Shown: positions 33,136 through 43,903, numbered from the stretch's first letter. The stretch: DNA of 64,000 nt from Virgibacillus litoralis (GCF_017873675.1 NZ_JAGGKK010000011.1:1-64000); one strand, 5' to 3'. Notes: a model not told the origin generated them from the letters alone. Numbers and translations: made by a program.

Positions 33136-33288
33136 TTACTGTCGTGCTTCGTTAGATCCTAAAACGACATGATAGTCATCTAAATACTGTGCCAATTCTC
33201 CGAATCTTAAACCTGTACTCCCCATCTCGTAAAGAAATACCATGGTCGTGTTCTCTCTGTTTCCCCATTCAAATAAGCTATTCCCCAT
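33136..33288 (-). CDS. Small 50-residue protein ahead of coaW
   Basis: ATG preceded by AGAGGTGG at seven bases, one of the better RBSs in the region. The product opens MGNSLFEWGN and includes FLYEMGSTGLRFGELAQYLD and DDYHVVLGSN: compact, mixed composition, no membrane span or signal. A codon pattern with no rare-looking runs and a helix-like FGELAQYLDDY segment make it look like a true conserved small protein, but I do not recognise it. It is the first gene of a likely transcript with coaW, divergent from argF across 140 bases. Confidence 0.65.
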   Translation of the reverse strand: MGNSLFEWGNRENTTMVFLYEMGSTGLRFGELAQYLDDYHVVLGSNEARQ

Positions 33289-33356
33289 TTTCTTCCCACC
33301 TCTTAATAGCTGTTATTTTATTTTATCAAAAAATTATCAAATTTGATAAAATAACT

Positions 33357-33394
33357 GTTGTATGTTTATGCATAACTGTGTATAATAATACATA
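33357..33394 (+). promoter_or_regulatory. Two ARG boxes over the argF promoter
   Basis: TGTATGTTTATGCA (33359-33372) and TGTATAATAATACA (33379-33392) are spaced 20 bases centre to centre, as ArgR/AhrC hexamers require. The promoter TTGTAT (33358-33363), 17 bases, TATAAT (33381-33386) lies exactly within them: box 1 covers the -35 and box 2 the -10. Confidence 0.88.
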
Positions 33395-33427
33395 ATCTAA
33401 TTATGAAACGGAAAGGATTTGATTTTA

Positions 33428-34402
33428 GTGGCCAACACAATTTCAAAACCGCAATTAAACGAAAAGGATTTTTTAACATTAAGCCAGTTAAGTAAAGCAG
33501 AAATAACTGGACTGTTAGACGAGGCTGTTGCTTTAAAAAAACAGACAAATGAAGGAACACGTGAACCTCATTTAAAAGGGAAAGTTCTTGGAATGATTTT
33601 CGAAAAAGCATCTACCCGTACCAGAGTTTCATTTGAAGTAGGTATGCTTCAGCTTGGAGGGGAGGCTATTTTCCTTAGTTCTAATGACAGCCAAATCGGT
33701 CGAGGAGAATCAATTTTTGATACGGCAAACGTATTATCACGTTATGTTGACGGTTTAATGATCCGAACCTTCAGCCATGACATTGTTGAATCCTATGCAC
33801 AGCATGCCACTGTACCTGTTATTAATGGCTTGACCGACATGCACCATCCAACACAGGTGCTTGCTGATTTATTAACCATTTATGAGCATAAGGGGAAACT
33901 TTCAGGATTAAAACTTGCCTTTTTAGGTGATGGAAATAACAACATGTGTCATTCATTAATCGAAGGTGCGGTTAAAGTTGGGATGGATATTGCTATTGCT
34001 TGTCCCACCGGTTATGAACCGAATCAGGAAATTTTGCAGCAAATGAAGCAAGAAGCTGAACAAAATGGAACAAAAGTAGAATACAGTGAAGACCCATATG
34101 GTGTGATAACAGATGCAGATATTGTAGTTACCGACGTATGGTCGAGTATGGGGCAGGAAGATGAAAATGATCAGCGAAATAAAATTTTCACACCCTATCA
34201 GGTAAACGAAAGTTTGTGTGAAAACGCAAAATCGGATTTCATTTTTTTACATTGCTTACCCGCCCACAGAGGGGAAGAGGTTACAGCAGGCATCATAGAT
34301 AGCCCGCATTCTGTTGTATTTGATGAAGCGGAAAATCGCCTGCATGCACAGAAAGCTTTATTAAAACTATTACTAGAAGATGGAGGGATTAAACATGGCT
34401 AA
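33428..34402 (+). CDS. argF: Ornithine carbamoyltransferase
   Basis: 324 residues. It joins ornithine and carbamoyl phosphate to give citrulline. STRTRVSFE (carbamoyl-phosphate site), [10 protein letters not shown], and [11 protein letters not shown] (ornithine site with the catalytic Cys) are intact; length is normal. Start: the GTG at 33428 lies ten bases after AAAGGA; a TTG at 33419 is too close. It is the first gene of argF-argG-argH, with tandem ARG boxes over its promoter, so it should be repressed by arginine. Its last codons overlap argG by eight bases. Confidence 0.96.
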   Translation: MANTISKPQLNEKDFLTLSQLSKAEITGLLDEAVALKKQTNEGTREPHLKGKVLGMIFEKASTRTRVSFEVGMLQLGGEAIFLSSNDSQIGRGESIFDTANVLSRYVDGLMIRTFSHDIVESYAQHATVPVINGLTDMHHPTQVLADLLTIYEHKGKLSGLKLAFLGDGNNNMCHSLIEGAVKVGMDIAIACPTGYEPNQEILQQMKQEAEQNGTKVEYSEDPYGVITDADIVVTDVWSSMGQEDENDQRNKIFTPYQVNESLCENAKSDFIFLHCLPAHRGEEVTAGIIDSPHSVVFDEAENRLHAQKALLKLLLEDGGIKHG

Positions 34403-35612
34403 AGAAAAAATCGTGTTAGCCTACTCAGGTGGTTTAGATACTTCTGTATCGATTAAATGGTTACAGGAGAAATATAATTATGATGTTATCGCACTGGCAA
34501 TTGATCTAGGAGAAGAAAAGGATTTAGAAACGGTACGCCAAAAAGCATTAAATGTTGGTGCTATAAAATCAATCGTTATCAACGCTAAAGATATGCTTGC
34601 AAAAGAATATCTAATGCCAGCATTACAAGCAAATGCTCTGTACGAAGGTAAGTATCCATTATCCTCAGCGTTAAGCAGACCATTAATTTCGAAGTTACTT
34701 GTCGATGTAGCCGAACAGGAAAATGCAGTAGCTGTTGCTCACGGATGTACCGGAAAAGGAAATGATCAGATACGTTTTGAAGTTTCTATCAATGCACTTA
34801 ATCCTGATCTTCAAGTGGTGGCACCAGTAAGAGAATGGGGAATGACCCGTGATGAAGAAATTGCTTACGCAAAAGAGAAAGGTATTCCTGTCTCAGCTAA
34901 TTTAGACAATCCATTTTCGATCGATGCAAACATTTGGGGAAGAGCTTGTGAAGCGGGTGTATTGGAAAACCCATGGAATGAAGCACCTGAGGAAGCATTT
35001 GCATGGACCAACCCAATCGAGGCAACTCCGGATGAGTCTGAATATGTTGATATCACGTTCGAAGGTGGTATCCCTGTGGCACTAAATGACGAATCAATGG
35101 AACTTGTTGATATTATAGAGACATTGAATGAAGCTGGCGGCAAGCATGGTATAGGGCGAATTGATCATATTGAAAACCGCTTAATCGGCATTAAATCACG
35201 CGAGGTTTATGAAAATCCGGCAGCATTAATCTTAATCAATGCCCATCAGGAAATGGAATTTCTGACACATACAAGAGAAGTAAGTCAATATAAAAAAACA
35301 GTTGAACAGCAATATGCAAAGATGATTTATGAAGGTCTTTGGTATTCACCGTTACGTCCAGCAATAGATGCATTTGTTTTAGAGACACAAAAAACGGTCT
35401 CTGGGAAAGTTCGAATCAAGCTGTTTAAAGGAAATCAATTCGTCGTTGCCCGGAAGTCCGAATATAGCTTATATAACGAAGAGCTAGCTACCTATGAAAA
35501 AGGTGACATGTTTGATCATACAGCTGCAGTTGGGTTTATCAAACTGTGGGGATTACCAACGAAAGTTCATGCCGAAGTCAATAAAAAAGCAACTGATCCG
35601 GTTAAACAGTAG
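34395..35612 (+). CDS. argG: Argininosuccinate synthase
   Basis: 405 residues. It condenses citrulline and aspartate with ATP. The N-type ATP pyrophosphatase loop [11 protein letters not shown], the citrulline/aspartate segment [14 protein letters not shown], and [11 protein letters not shown] are complete. The ATG at 34395 follows GGAGGG within the end of argF and overlaps it by eight bases, so the two are coupled. The next gene is argH, 12 bases on. Confidence 0.97.
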   Translation: MAKEKIVLAYSGGLDTSVSIKWLQEKYNYDVIALAIDLGEEKDLETVRQKALNVGAIKSIVINAKDMLAKEYLMPALQANALYEGKYPLSSALSRPLISKLLVDVAEQENAVAVAHGCTGKGNDQIRFEVSINALNPDLQVVAPVREWGMTRDEEIAYAKEKGIPVSANLDNPFSIDANIWGRACEAGVLENPWNEAPEEAFAWTNPIEATPDESEYVDITFEGGIPVALNDESMELVDIIETLNEAGGKHGIGRIDHIENRLIGIKSREVYENPAALILINAHQEMEFLTHTREVSQYKKTVEQQYAKMIYEGLWYSPLRPAIDAFVLETQKTVSGKVRIKLFKGNQFVVARKSEYSLYNEELATYEKGDMFDHTAAVGFIKLWGLPTKVHAEVNKKATDPVKQ

Positions 35613-35624
35613 GGAGGATTACAA

Positions 35625-37013
35625 ATGTCAAAGCTATGGGGCGGACGTTTCACTAAATCAACCAACGAACTAGTAGAAGAATTCACAGCATCCATCGAGT
35701 TTGATCAGCAGTTTGCAATGGAGGATATTGAAGGAAGCATTGCCCACGTTACGATGCTTGCTGAGTGTGAAATAATCACCCATGATGAAGCAAGTCAGCT
35801 GGTTAGAGGACTCAAAATCATTGAAGAGAAAATCAATAATGGCCTAGCCGATTACACGGTTGGGAATGAAGACATCCATATGAACATTGAGCAAATGCTA
35901 ATTGATGAAATTGGAGCTGTTGGTGGTAAGCTTCACACTGGAAGAAGCCGTAATGATCAAATTGCAACAGATATCCATCTATACGTTAACAACAAAACAA
36001 AGGAAATTATCAAGCTTGTTGAGTCTGTCCAATCAGCTTTTATAAAGCAAGCAAAATCAAATATAAATGTAATCATGCCAGGATATACACATTTGCAACG
36101 GGCACAGCCTGTATTATTTTCACACCATCTGCTTGCATACTTCTGGATGCTGGAAAGGGATAAACAACGCCTGATAGATAGTTTACAGCGGGTAAACTGG
36201 TCACCATTAGGTGCTGGCGCATTAGCTGGAACGACATTTCCGATTAACCGCGAACGAACTGCAGAATTACTTGGGTTTGACATGGTTTATCCGAACAGCC
36301 TGGACGCTGTTAGTGATCGCGATTTTGTCTTGGAATTCTTATCGATTGCATCAATCATGATGACGCATATTTCCCGGCTATCTGAAGAGCTTGTCATTTG
36401 GTCCAGTCAGGAGTTTAATTTCATCGAATTGGATGATTCTTTCTGTACCGGATCAAGTATTATGCCACAAAAGAAAAATCCTGATGTGCCAGAACTGTTG
36501 CGCGGAAAAACCGGACGTGTCCATGGGAATTTGTTCGGGTTATTGACAGTATTGAAGGGGCTCCCGCTTGCCTACAATAAGGATATGCAGGAGGATAAAG
36601 AAGGACTTCTTGATACGGTGAAGGCAATAGATGGTTCGTTACGATTACTTGCACCAATGATTGAAACGATGCAAGTGAAACAAGACAACATGTACAACGC
36701 CGTTGACCAGGACTATTCCAATGCGACTGATATCGCGGACTACCTGGTCACAAAGGGCTTGCCATTTCGACAGGCTCACGAAATAATAGGAAAAATTGTG
36801 CTTTATGCAATTGAGCAGAAGAAATATTTACGTGCGTTGACACTAGAAGAATACCAATCCTTTAGTAATCTATTTGAGGAAGATATTTATGTTGTACTCG
36901 AGCCAAAGCATGTCGTAGATGCCAGAAACAGTACAGGTGGCACCGCAGAAAGCCAGGTTCGTAAACAGCTTGAGCAGGCTGAGGCAGTGCTTTCTGGAAA
37001 TAGCACTTCGTAA
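35625..37013 (+). CDS. argH: Argininosuccinate lyase
   Basis: 462 residues. It splits argininosuccinate to arginine and fumarate, the last step of the pathway. LWGGRFTK start, [24 protein letters not shown] and the fumarase-superfamily signature [12 protein letters not shown] (catalytic Ser loop) are all present. RBS GGGAGGA 7 nt before the ATG. It completes the argFGH set, the citrulline-to-arginine half of the pathway; the ornithine half (argCJBD) is not in the window. Terminator at 37037. Confidence 0.97.
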   Translation: MSKLWGGRFTKSTNELVEEFTASIEFDQQFAMEDIEGSIAHVTMLAECEIITHDEASQLVRGLKIIEEKINNGLADYTVGNEDIHMNIEQMLIDEIGAVGGKLHTGRSRNDQIATDIHLYVNNKTKEIIKLVESVQSAFIKQAKSNINVIMPGYTHLQRAQPVLFSHHLLAYFWMLERDKQRLIDSLQRVNWSPLGAGALAGTTFPINRERTAELLGFDMVYPNSLDAVSDRDFVLEFLSIASIMMTHISRLSEELVIWSSQEFNFIELDDSFCTGSSIMPQKKNPDVPELLRGKTGRVHGNLFGLLTVLKGLPLAYNKDMQEDKEGLLDTVKAIDGSLRLLAPMIETMQVKQDNMYNAVDQDYSNATDIADYLVTKGLPFRQAHEIIGKIVLYAIEQKKYLRALTLEEYQSFSNLFEEDIYVVLEPKHVVDARNSTGGTAESQVRKQLEQAEAVLSGNSTS

Positions 37014-37036
37014 AACCGCATATATTCAACTACTAA

Positions 37037-37071
37037 GCCTTCTAATGTTAATTTTAGGAGGCTCCATTTTT
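37037..37071 (+). terminator. Terminator of argFGH
   Basis: GCCTTCTAA (37037-37045) pairs with TTAGGAGGC (37054-37062, one wobble), then CTCCATTTTTG. Confidence 0.8.
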
Positions 37072-37095
37072 GCTCTAAATGCAGGACATGTTCAA

Positions 37096-38031
37096 TTAGG
37101 AATACGATTTTAACGAACGAATAAATAAATCCCAAAATTTATCCTGGTTCAATGTTCTAGCAAAATTCGCATTCGGCTCCCTGTCTGTCATTCCGTTTGT
37201 GTACACACAGGTCATCCCGTAGGTGAATTCTCCTTTTGTCTCAATGTCTATACGAACCCGTTCCATTTCAAACATTGTGGGATCGATTAAATAAGCAACA
37301 GGACAAGGATCATGCACAGCCGCTCCAGTAAATCCAAGTTTACCCTGATATATTTGCGAATAGAAATTCATCATTTGCATAACAGCTTTTGCAACTGGAT
37401 TGTTGATAGCAGACATTTCCATCATTCTATCTGAAGTTGCCAATGCCTGGTGCGTAACGTCAAGACCAAACATCTCAATTGGCACGCCACTTTCTAAAAC
37501 AATTTTAGCTGCCTCAGCATCAACATATATATTGAATTCTGCTGCAGGTGTTCTATTGCCATATGTTCCACCACCCATTAATACGATTTCCTTTATTTTC
37601 GGAATGATTTTAGGTTCCTTTCTGATTGCCAGCGCTATGTTAGTCAAGGGTCCGGTTGGTACGATTGTAATATCACCATCCGAATCTATAATTTTTTCAA
37701 TAATTAAGTCCACAGCATGCTGCTTAACTATTTGTTTAAAAGGCTCAACAGGAAGCGTCGTACCATCCAGTCCGCTCTGGCCATGAACATGTGCAGCAGC
37801 TTTCATTTTACGGATCAATGGCTGTGCTGCCCCCTTTGCAACAGGAACATCATTTAATCCCAGAAGATCGCATATCCTTAAAGCATTATTTGTATTCTTT
37901 TCCACATCAACATTACCTGCTACGGTCGTGATTGCCTCAAGCTTCAAGTTGTTAAGTTTCGACGCAGCAAGCATCATGGCCATCGCATCATCATGCCCTG
38001 GGTCACAATCTAAGATAATTCTCCTATTCAT
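37096..38031 (-). CDS. Inosine/uridine-preferring nucleoside hydrolase
   Basis: 311 residues. It cuts the N-glycosidic bond of nucleosides to free base and ribose for salvage. The Ca2+-binding DCDPGHDDAMA at the N-terminus is the family signature; TVAGNVDVEKNTNNALR, IVPTGPLTNIALA, MGGG...AEFNIYVDAEAA and the active-site HDP in GAAVHDPCPVAYL follow in order. The ATG at 38031 has GGAGGAA nearby; an ATG at 38058 is unsupported. No signal peptide, so it is cytoplasmic. Monocistronic, convergent with argH. Base specificity cannot be assigned. Confidence 0.93.
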   Translation of the reverse strand: MNRRIILDCDPGHDDAMAMMLAASKLNNLKLEAITTVAGNVDVEKNTNNALRICDLLGLNDVPVAKGAAQPLIRKMKAAAHVHGQSGLDGTTLPVEPFKQIVKQHAVDLIIEKIIDSDGDITIVPTGPLTNIALAIRKEPKIIPKIKEIVLMGGGTYGNRTPAAEFNIYVDAEAAKIVLESGVPIEMFGLDVTHQALATSDRMMEMSAINNPVAKAVMQMMNFYSQIYQGKLGFTGAAVHDPCPVAYLIDPTMFEMERVRIDIETKGEFTYGMTCVYTNGMTDREPNANFARTLNQDKFWDLFIRSLKSYS

Positions 38032-38214
38032 ATGTAATTCCTCCTGCATTTTAATCACTTACATTAATCTCCCAAGACTGCACCTCAAGTCCTGGAATTC
38101 ACATTGCAATATCGTTAGCTCCGTAAAAACTTTTTTTAACTTCAACTCGTTTTTCAAATGGATACATCACTCGCCTGACTATTCAGGATGTGCAGTAATA
38201 TACCAATGGCACAA

Positions 38215-38745
38215 TTATTTAACCTTCCCATCACTTGCCAACTCTTGAGGCGCTATAAATTCAGTATCTTCCAATTCTTTTTCCTTTGATGTTGAGAACT
38301 GAAACGATTGACTGGTTTCACCCTCCAATTCCGCTATCGCCACCGGATACGTAAGTGTTTGTATATTTACACTTCCCTTTTCAGGTTCTGTCACTTCATA
38401 GCTAACAGTGTTAACACTATCCGATTGCGAAGAATTGGTTTTCATCTTCTTTATTTGTTCAATTTCTACATTATAGCCGCCGGTTGGCTTTTGGCCAAGC
38501 AGGATAATTGCATATGTCATCCCATCGACATTTAACACCTTTTCCACTTCTTTTGATCTGTTTTTCTGAATCCATTGTTGAACCCTATCCGGGGTATTTT
38601 CAACTTTGATTGTTTTAAAAGAAAGATTAGTGGACTCCTTTTCTCCTCCCATTGATTCATCCTCCATTGTCCCTGACCCACAGCCAGATAATAATAAAAT
38701 TGATATAATCATTAATACCAGATAACGTATACTATTCCGCTCCAT
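38215..38745 (-). CDS. Lipoprotein with PrcB-like C-terminal domain
   Basis: 176 residues. Signal peptide with lipobox LLSGC (Cys22) and a short polar spacer. The following domain, with YAIILLGQKPTGGYNVEIEQI, matches the PrcB_C type, a small beta domain first seen in spirochaete proteases' accessory subunit PrcB and in many Bacillus lipoproteins. The product would be anchored on the outer face of the membrane. RBS AAGGAG. Function unknown; no protease gene is adjacent. Confidence 0.7.
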   Translation of the reverse strand: MERNSIRYLVLMIISILLLSGCGSGTMEDESMGGEKESTNLSFKTIKVENTPDRVQQWIQKNRSKEVEKVLNVDGMTYAIILLGQKPTGGYNVEIEQIKKMKTNSSQSDSVNTVSYEVTEPEKGSVNIQTLTYPVAIAELEGETSQSFQFSTSKEKELEDTEFIAPQELASDGKVK

Positions 38746-39063
38746 TTATCATGATACTCCTTTCGGTAATACCACTAATTCCTAATTCTTATATTTCCCT
38801 ACATTTTTCTTTTTTAAAAGATTTTTGGTTTTTCCAAGCAATGCATCTTAGAAGTAGCTGCTTTAAACTACACTTCGCGGGGTATATTCGCTAGTAGACT
38901 TGTACCCCAAAGCCTAATGAGGTCTAAGAAAGCAGAAATCTTACCTACTATAAACAGCGAAGTTGCCGCATTCCTAATTGGAAACTGCGGCAACTACATT
39001 ATACATTACTTACTAATTCAATTACGCAACAACTGTCTGAATTATTTAATCTTACCCCTTTGC
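38746..39063. other. Intergenic region with two hairpins
   Basis: No supported gene. AGTTGCCGCATTCC (38961-38974) pairs with GGAA and TGCGGCAACT (38980-38995), a 14-bp interrupted stem without a clear T-tract, 3' of the glycoside hydrolase-like gene. GGGGTA (38879-38884) can pair with TACCCC (38902-38907) over a 17-base loop. Confidence 0.55.
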
Positions 39064-40578
39064 TCAATTACTAGATTGTGGAACAGCTTTAACTTGTAAT
39101 TCAGTTTCGGTAACTACACCGGCTTCAATGTCCAGTGGTTTTGCAGCACCTTCACCGGTTTCACCATCTATCTGGGCGACATAATGGCCGTCCGGCAAAT
39201 CTGTTAGCCCAAAGAAACCATTTCCATCCGTTTCGAATTGATATGTTTTTCCTTCTGACCCGCGCAGCACTACTTTTCCATTATCAACAGGGTCGCCATC
39301 CTGATCGATAAGATAGCCCATCAAATGTCCTTTAGTTGGGTTTGTTTTCCATGGCATGTCTGGTATTGCTGCTGGTTCAGAGAATACAGGTTCTCCGTAT
39401 TCACTTTCCGCTGACAACGCCTTGAAGAACGTGTCATTTTCGATTCCGCTGTTATTGGTAGAAGCATAGCTGTATAGTGAAACGCCTGCTAGCCGGTTCC
39501 CTTCAGCAGAGGGTTGTAACGCACGATTAATCTGTGCCAGCGTTCCTTCGATTGTATTAATGAAACTTCCGGGTCCAGCAGCTACTTGCCGATCGTACTG
39601 ATGATCTTTCTCCCATTCAATCCACAAATCATACCACGCTTTTTGAAGCGGAACATGTTCCCTATCATAATTCATTGGAATAGCTAAATCGACAATACCT
39701 TCTTCTAGCCACCCATTCCAATCCTGCAGAACAGTATTATATGGCGCAGATTGTTTATACTCCTCCATTGTTTCTGGTCCCTTTCCCCAGGCTATGACAG
39801 CTGCTGATACTTTAACACTGGGATCTTCGGCAATGGACCTCAAATAGACTTGGCGTACTAAGTTGTTTACCTGTTGACGCCGCCAATCTTTCCATTGAGG
39901 GTTCTCCGGTTCAGGAATATCTTCTTGCCCAGTTTGAGTTAAATAACGATCTACACTTGTTGGATTATAGCCCCACGTTGGATCTGTGAATCGTACAAGG
40001 TCCAAATGGACACCATCCACATCATACTCCTTTACGACATTGACATATTGATCTGCTGTATAATCTGCCGCATCAGGATGACCCGGATCGAGAATATAAT
40101 CTGCTCCAGAACGATTATCCCCCGAAATACTTTCTGTCAGCCAGTAATCCTCACCACTAGCAGAAGGACCATGCTGGTTAAATGCATGTTCTTCAGATTC
40201 TGGTGGATATAAAGAATTCCAAATCGGTAAGGTTGTTAGCCATGCATGAACTTCTATATCTGCTTGGTGAGCTTTTTCGATAAGGTATTCAAGTGCGTCA
40301 AAACCAGATTCTAACGCAGGATCTTGTGACCTCGGTTCTAGTGATTTATTAAAATAAGAATCTCCCCTCCGTCTTACTTGTACAACCACCGCATTCGCAT
40401 TTGCCTCTTGGACATCCTGAACAAGCTTGTCCACCTGTTCAGGCGTTTTAATCCCATCATGAAAAGCATCTACCCATATGGCTCGAAATTCTTCCGGCTG
40501 TTCTTCAGCCTGTCCTACTGCAGGCACTAAGGAGATGACCATTAATATGATCATCGGTAACACTAACCGTTTTCTCAC
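39064..40578 (-). CDS. Secreted glycoside-hydrolase-like protein (GHL10/YngK family)
   Basis: 504 residues from a GTG start (GAGGAGAG upstream). Signal peptide cut near GQAEE. Residues 30-385 form a GHL10 (formerly DUF187) TIM barrel: EFRAIWVDAFHDGIKT, VVVQVRRRGDSYF, VHAWLTTLPIWN, VDGVHLDLVRF and VDLAIPMNYDRE are characteristic. The C-terminal 80 residues form a carboxypeptidase-regulatory-like beta domain (GYLIDQDGDPVDNGKVVL). The family is thought to act on cell-wall glycans or other extracellular polysaccharides, but the substrate is unproven. Monocistronic. Confidence 0.88.
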   Translation of the reverse strand: MRKRLVLPMIILMVISLVPAVGQAEEQPEEFRAIWVDAFHDGIKTPEQVDKLVQDVQEANANAVVVQVRRRGDSYFNKSLEPRSQDPALESGFDALEYLIEKAHQADIEVHAWLTTLPIWNSLYPPESEEHAFNQHGPSASGEDYWLTESISGDNRSGADYILDPGHPDAADYTADQYVNVVKEYDVDGVHLDLVRFTDPTWGYNPTSVDRYLTQTGQEDIPEPENPQWKDWRRQQVNNLVRQVYLRSIAEDPSVKVSAAVIAWGKGPETMEEYKQSAPYNTVLQDWNGWLEEGIVDLAIPMNYDREHVPLQKAWYDLWIEWEKDHQYDRQVAAGPGSFINTIEGTLAQINRALQPSAEGNRLAGVSLYSYASTNNSGIENDTFFKALSAESEYGEPVFSEPAAIPDMPWKTNPTKGHLMGYLIDQDGDPVDNGKVVLRGSEGKTYQFETDGNGFFGLTDLPDGHYVAQIDGETGEGAAKPLDIEAGVVTETELQVKAVPQSSN

Positions 40579-40934
40579 ATCTACCTCTCCTCATTTTCAA
40601 ATTTATTCCATTATACTAAAATTTCTGTAAATTTAAATGAGAAGAAAGATAGATTTATAGAAACGAAAACCATTTGGTACAGTAGTTTTTAACTAGTACA
40701 ATACCCATATATGCATTAAACTATCAGAATTCATTCCAACTAATAGAACTATGAGACAACCTCTTTAAAAAGCCCCCTATAAGCTTCTTAAGCTATAAAG
40801 GGGGCTATATTGTCTGTTCTACTATTACAATCGAATGTCACGTGAAAAAAGTGGCATCACCAATATTTTTTATTTTTTTAGAAAACATGCCACTTTTCTA
40901 CTCTGGGATTCGATTATAAGTAAAAGAGGGATGT
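40579..40934. other. Intergenic region with terminator and 95-bp palindrome
   Basis: Two structures and no gene. A terminator-like stem AGCCCCC...AGCTT / AAGCT...GGGGGCT at 40771-40806, with TTTTTAAAG on the minus strand. A long imperfect palindrome at 40825-40919, with outer arms TTACAATCGAAT (40825-40836) / ATTCGATTATAA (40908-40919) and inner arms GAAAAAAGTGGCAT (40844-40857) / ATGCCACTTTTC (40887-40898). It lies directly 3' of the NAD-binding protein gene. Confidence 0.75.
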
Positions 40935-41579
40935 TTATACATTTTTTAGTGCTTCTGCAATAGAGGTATCACCTGACATAAGATCAAATGACCGTTTATA
41001 GGTGTTTTCTTCTGTCAAGGATTCCATGACGGCACGTGCTACGTCTTCGCGCGGAATGGATCCTCTTTCCAAGTTCTCGGAAGCAGCAATTTTTCCTGTG
41101 CCGGGCTCATTTAATAACCCGCCAGGTCGAACAATCGTATAATTCAGGTTGCTTTCTTCAAGCATTTTGTCAGCGTAATGCTTAGCAACATAGTATGGTT
41201 TAATCTTTTCATTCCATTTTTCCCGGTTATTTGCTTGGAAGGCACTTACCATTACATAACGTTCAACTCCTGCTTTTTCTGCAGCTTCGAACGTTTTAAC
41301 TGCACCATCAAGATCGATCAATAATGTTTTATCATAGCCTGTACTTCCGCCAGATCCAGCAGCAAAAATCACGGCATCGCACCCTCTTGCTGCCTTAACA
41401 ATTGTATCGGCTCCACCTTCAAGGTTAGCCAGAACTGCGTCAATGCCTTTTTTCTTCAGTTCTTCTGCTTGCTCTTCTTTTCGAACCATTGCTCTTACTG
41501 TATGTTCATTACTCTTGTCCAATAAGTCGACAAGGTGCTTACCAATTTGTCCATTTGCACCTATTAATAAAACATTCAT
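40935..41579 (-). CDS. NAD(P)-binding atypical SDR protein (YhfK-like)
   Basis: 214 residues, the same length as B. subtilis YhfK. The dinucleotide-binding LLIGANGQIGKHLV opens the Rossmann fold; VIFAAGSGG, YVMVSAFQAN (Ser where SDRs have the catalytic Ser), YYVAKHYADKMLE (Y-x-x-x-K) and YTIVRPGGLLNEPG follow. Such proteins are putative NAD(P)H-dependent reductases or epimerase relatives. The ATG at 41579 has AAGGAG nine bases upstream; an in-frame ATG at 41597 overlaps the promoter side. Function unknown. Confidence 0.85.
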   Translation of the reverse strand: MNVLLIGANGQIGKHLVDLLDKSNEHTVRAMVRKEEQAEELKKKGIDAVLANLEGGADTIVKAARGCDAVIFAAGSGGSTGYDKTLLIDLDGAVKTFEAAEKAGVERYVMVSAFQANNREKWNEKIKPYYVAKHYADKMLEESNLNYTIVRPGGLLNEPGTGKIAASENLERGSIPREDVARAVMESLTEENTYKRSFDLMSGDTSIAEALKNV

Positions 41580-41727
41580 GACGTACATCTCCTTCAATTT
41601 GGATTTGCCTCACCCTATTATTATTCCAAAATGATGGTTTCATGACAACTTTGCTGTTTGAGTTCAATGGATAATCTGAATTTCAAGTGTTAAAATGAAG
41701 CAATAACATTTCTGTTAGGAAAGATTG

Positions 41728-43903
41728 ATGCGGATGAAAGGTTTACACTTAAAACATCACTGGGTTGGCAGACTTCTTGCTTCTGACCCCGGACACATAA
41801 GATTCCAAAAAGCTGGAAAGGCAACAGTTAGTTTAATTTGTGCGGTTATAACTACACTGCTTATTTTGCGAGTAATGGAAAATGATCTTCTTACGCCAGC
41901 CATCGTTTCCGGAATGGTTGGCTTAATGGGTATCATGATGGTAATGGATGAAACTAAGAGTCAAAAGAAAGTGACTACGCTGCTGCTGGGAGTTTCAGGA
42001 GCAGCTGGAATAACGATTGGTTCTCTATTAGCAGGAAGCGCCTATTATATTAGTTCGCTGATGATTCTTGTTATTTTTAGCAGTCTTTACTTTTCACGAT
42101 TCGGCGTAAGGTATTTTTCAATTTGTATGATTGGCTTTATGACCATATATATTTCTTCTGTATTAAAGCTTTCCCAGGATCAATTGCCATGGTTTTATAT
42201 GGGAGTGCTAATAGGTGTACTGTTCGCATTCTTATTTAATTTTGTTCTATTTCAGGATTCTTCGCAAACTTTAAAACGAAGTATGCGTTCTTTTCATATC
42301 CAAAGCAATCTTACATTTAACATGCTAATAAAGGCGTTACAGATTAAAGACATTGATCCTAAACGCAAGGAGCGTATAGAAAAGAACATTCAGAAGCTTC
42401 GCCTTTATGCGAACGGTAGCTGCAAATCTTAATGCAGAAGATATTAATAAAATTTGGCCTGGTCTTGAGCCTTCACAATTAAGGCTGTACGTTTTCGATA
42501 CCGGCATGCTTGTTGAGACATTAGGCGGATCCATTTATAACTTAAAAAAAGCCAATGCCCTAGAATCAGATGAATTAAGACGCATTCTTAAGTGGGTAAT
42601 GGAGTCGTTACGTGATGCAGAGGTGCTCTCGCAAAACTATAACGAAAAGAATATGCAAGACGCAGAACTGGCTGTTCAGGCGCTCCGGAATGTAATAAGA
42701 GATCTCCTCGATCGTACAGAAAATCCAAAAGGATGGTTGTACCTCATCCGGCGAATTGAGTCAATCGCCAATCATGTTGTTGAAGCAGGTATCACTATGC
42801 AGCATTCATTAAATAAAGGCGAACTTGTGCAGCAAGAAGAACAAGAGGAAGAAGACAGTGATGATAGCGAGGACGATTCCGATGAAAATAAGGAGTTGAA
42901 ACCATCAACTAAAAAAGCATATCAGGCTTTAATAGCAGGTGGTATTTCCATTATCGTTGGCCATATTATTTCCCCAACACAGCCCTACTGGGTGCTTTTA
43001 ACAGCGTTTGTTTGTCTGCTTGGCACTGAGTCAATTGGCAGGATTTATATGAAAGGATTTCAACGTTCATTCGGTACAGTTATCGGTGCAGTGATTGGCT
43101 TTATGCTGGCAAAGATGCTTGCAGGACAATCAATGATTGAACTGGTCTTATTATTTCTGGTGATATTTCTAGCCTTCTATTTATTAACTGTTTCCTATAC
43201 TTTAATGAGCGTGTTTATTACGATGCTCATCGCCTTTATGTACGATATTCTGCTCGGTGGAATTAGTTTTTCGTTAATTGGGGCCCGAGTCATTGACACA
43301 ATTGCAGGTGCAATTATCGCGCTAGGTGTTTCAACTGTTATTTTTCCTAAAAAAACAAAAGATAAAGTTGCAGATGTAACTGATGAATATTTAGCCGAGC
43401 TAAAGCCATTTGTAATCAACTATGTACGAAGGTTTCGCGAGGATGTGAGTGTTAAAGAACTTACTAACAGCGCAATTGACATAGACAATAAGCTCCAATT
43501 AATCGAGGATGAAGCTCGTCCACTCTCGAAACCAACCGAGTCTAGCAGCACCTCTGATGTCAGTCGCTGGGTAACTATATTTACAGCAATAAATTACTTT
43601 GCACGACACCTGGTTGCCTCAACTTATCGTAAGAAATTTGATTATCCAGTGGAATTGGTAGATACATTTAAGCAAGTTGAAGAAAAACTGGAGCATAACA
43701 TGGATACTTTAAGCAAGCTAATTAAAGGAGCAGACCGTACTGGAGTTATTTATCAGCTTGATCGAGAACGCGAACAAATTGAACAGCTTGCTCCAAGCAT
43801 AAGTCAATCCCATCAGGATCTTATCCATCACCTATTCTATGTATGGCGAATCAACCAGTCCATCGTGGCGCTGGCTATGGACTTAGGTGCAGAGGAGAAG
43901 TAA
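41728..43903 (+). pseudogene. FUSC family transporter, disrupted by a frameshift near 42404
   Basis: Two abutting open frames read as one protein of about 720 residues. The first (41728-42432) holds a FUSC-type membrane module of about six helices and ends in KNIQKLRLYANGSCKS; the second (from about 42404, next frame) goes on with MRTVAANLNAEDINK, a helical domain, an acidic linker (QEEQEEEDSDDSEDD), a second FUSC module of about six helices, and a C-terminal helical domain. The ATG at 42407 has no RBS. Removing one T from TTT at 42404-42406 restores a single frame. Either a genuine recent mutation or a sequence error. Family members are proposed aromatic acid exporters. Confidence 0.8.

Noticed and set aside
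42404-42410. Programmed frameshift in the FUSC gene
   Set aside because: No slippery heptamer with downstream stem was seen, and the family is normally a single frame; a mutation or sequence error is simpler.
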